Shown here in pieces: positions 6,085 to 6,550 of a stretch of 6,550 nt of DNA (position 1 is its first letter; the number at the start of each line of letters is the position of its first letter). A program made the translations under genes and the position numbers. Source of the DNA: Mycobacterium sp. (lineage in GTDB: Bacteria > Actinomycetota > Actinomycetes > Mycobacteriales > Mycobacteriaceae); contig JAFAQO010000539.1 of assembly GCA_019246375.1 (NCBI GenBank), positions 1-6,550 of the forward strand, given 5' to 3'. The notes beneath the pieces were generated by a model that worked only from the letters and a program-made list of their open reading frames with translations, was not told the origin of the DNA and searched no databases.

Positions 6085-6550
6085 GTGCGTCAGCTCAACC
6101 GTGTCCTGGTCACGGGTGGAGCCGGATTCATCGGCACCCACTTGTGTCAGCGTCTGCTGGCCGCGGGCGCGCGCGTGGTGTGCGTCGATGACCTGTCCAC
6201 CAGCTCGGCCGCCAATGTCGGCGACCTGCAAGACTGGGACGGGCTGGACTTCGTCGAGCACGACATCACCGAGGCACCCGGCGATTCCCTTCTCTGGGGC
6301 CCGTTCGATGCTGTGTTCCACCTGGCTTCACCGGCGTCGCCGCCGGATTACCTGCGGTTGCCGGTACAGACCCTTCGAGTCGGGTCGCACGGCACGTCGG
6401 TGGCCCTCGACATCGCTGGGCGGTGCGGAGCCCGATTCGTGTTGGCGTCGACCAGCGAAGTCTACGGCGATCCGCTCGCGCACCCGCAGCCTGAAACATA
6501 TTGGGGCAACGTCAATCCGATCGGACCGCGCAGTGTCTACGACGAGGCGA
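6085..6550 (+). CDS. Extended SDR: UDP-glucuronate decarboxylase-like sugar-nucleotide enzyme, 5' part
   Basis: 155 complete codons are visible before the window ends. The N-terminus [11 protein letters not shown] (residues 7-17) is the NAD-binding GxxGxxG loop of extended SDRs, and Asp35 after the second strand is the expected NAD ribose contact. [12 protein letters not shown] and [12 protein letters not shown] (with Thr123 of the catalytic triad region) resemble UDP-glucuronate decarboxylase (UDP-xylose synthase) and the related dehydratase/epimerase group. Tyr152 starts the YxxxK motif; the Lys codon would begin at the last base, an A, which is consistent. It should be a cytosolic NAD enzyme making a modified sugar nucleotide for the nearby transferases. 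GTG 6085 is the only plausible start in frame, with no Shine-Dalgarno site before it, and a sigma-F-like -10 ends 9 nt upstream. The SDR call is firm; the exact reaction is not. Confidence 0.85.
   Translation, partial: MRQLNRVLVTGGAGFIGTHLCQRLLAAGARVVCVDDLSTSSAANVGDLQDWDGLDFVEHDITEAPGDSLLWGPFDAVFHLASPASPPDYLRLPVQTLRVGSHGTSVALDIAGRCGARFVLASTSEVYGDPLAHPQPETYWGNVNPIGPRSVYDEA

Noticed and set aside
1..6550. CRISPR array, tRNA/rRNA gene, insertion sequence or attachment site
   Set aside because: No repeat-spacer pattern, transposase, paired terminal repeats or RNA-gene signature was seen on reading both strands by eye.

Overview
The window is GC-rich actinobacterial DNA. The CsbD-type stress protein, the sigma-F-type promoter motifs (GTTT-N15/16-GGGTAT) and several starts without a Shine-Dalgarno site point to a mycobacterium, probably a non-tuberculous species. 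That identification rests on motif and family recognition only, since no database search was possible.

Layout, left to right. (1) The 3' part of a PlsC-like acyltransferase (+, cut by the left edge) converges on a small CsbD-family stress protein (-). A perfect 12-bp hairpin between them looks like a shared terminator. (2) A 272-nt divergent intergenic region carries a consensus sigma-F-like promoter for a 497-aa FAD oxidoreductase with a C-terminal Rieske [2Fe-2S] domain (+), and a weaker sigma-F-like site facing CsbD. (3) Two GT-B-type glycosyltransferases follow on the + strand (323 and 412 aa). They are joined by a 13-codon mini-ORF whose start and stop each overlap a neighbour as ATGA. 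(4) A GT2-family (GT-A) glycosyltransferase lies on the - strand, and diverging from it is the 5' part of an extended SDR resembling UDP-glucuronate decarboxylase or a nucleotide-sugar epimerase/dehydratase (+, cut by the right edge). These last two genes are separated by 71 nt holding two back-to-back sigma-F-like promoters whose -35 boxes form one palindrome, AAACGCGTTT.

How the genes may work together (inference): three glycosyltransferases, a sugar-nucleotide enzyme and a flavo-Rieske oxidoreductase look like part of a stress- or stationary-phase-induced glycan or glycoconjugate pathway under sigma F, next to a CsbD-type stress gene. The most striking signal is geometric. In three of the promoters the -10 hexamer ends exactly 9 nt before the start codon, and all three starts lack a properly spaced Shine-Dalgarno site. 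This suggests leaderless or nearly leaderless mRNAs. The glycan product and the oxidoreductase substrate cannot be read from the sequence.
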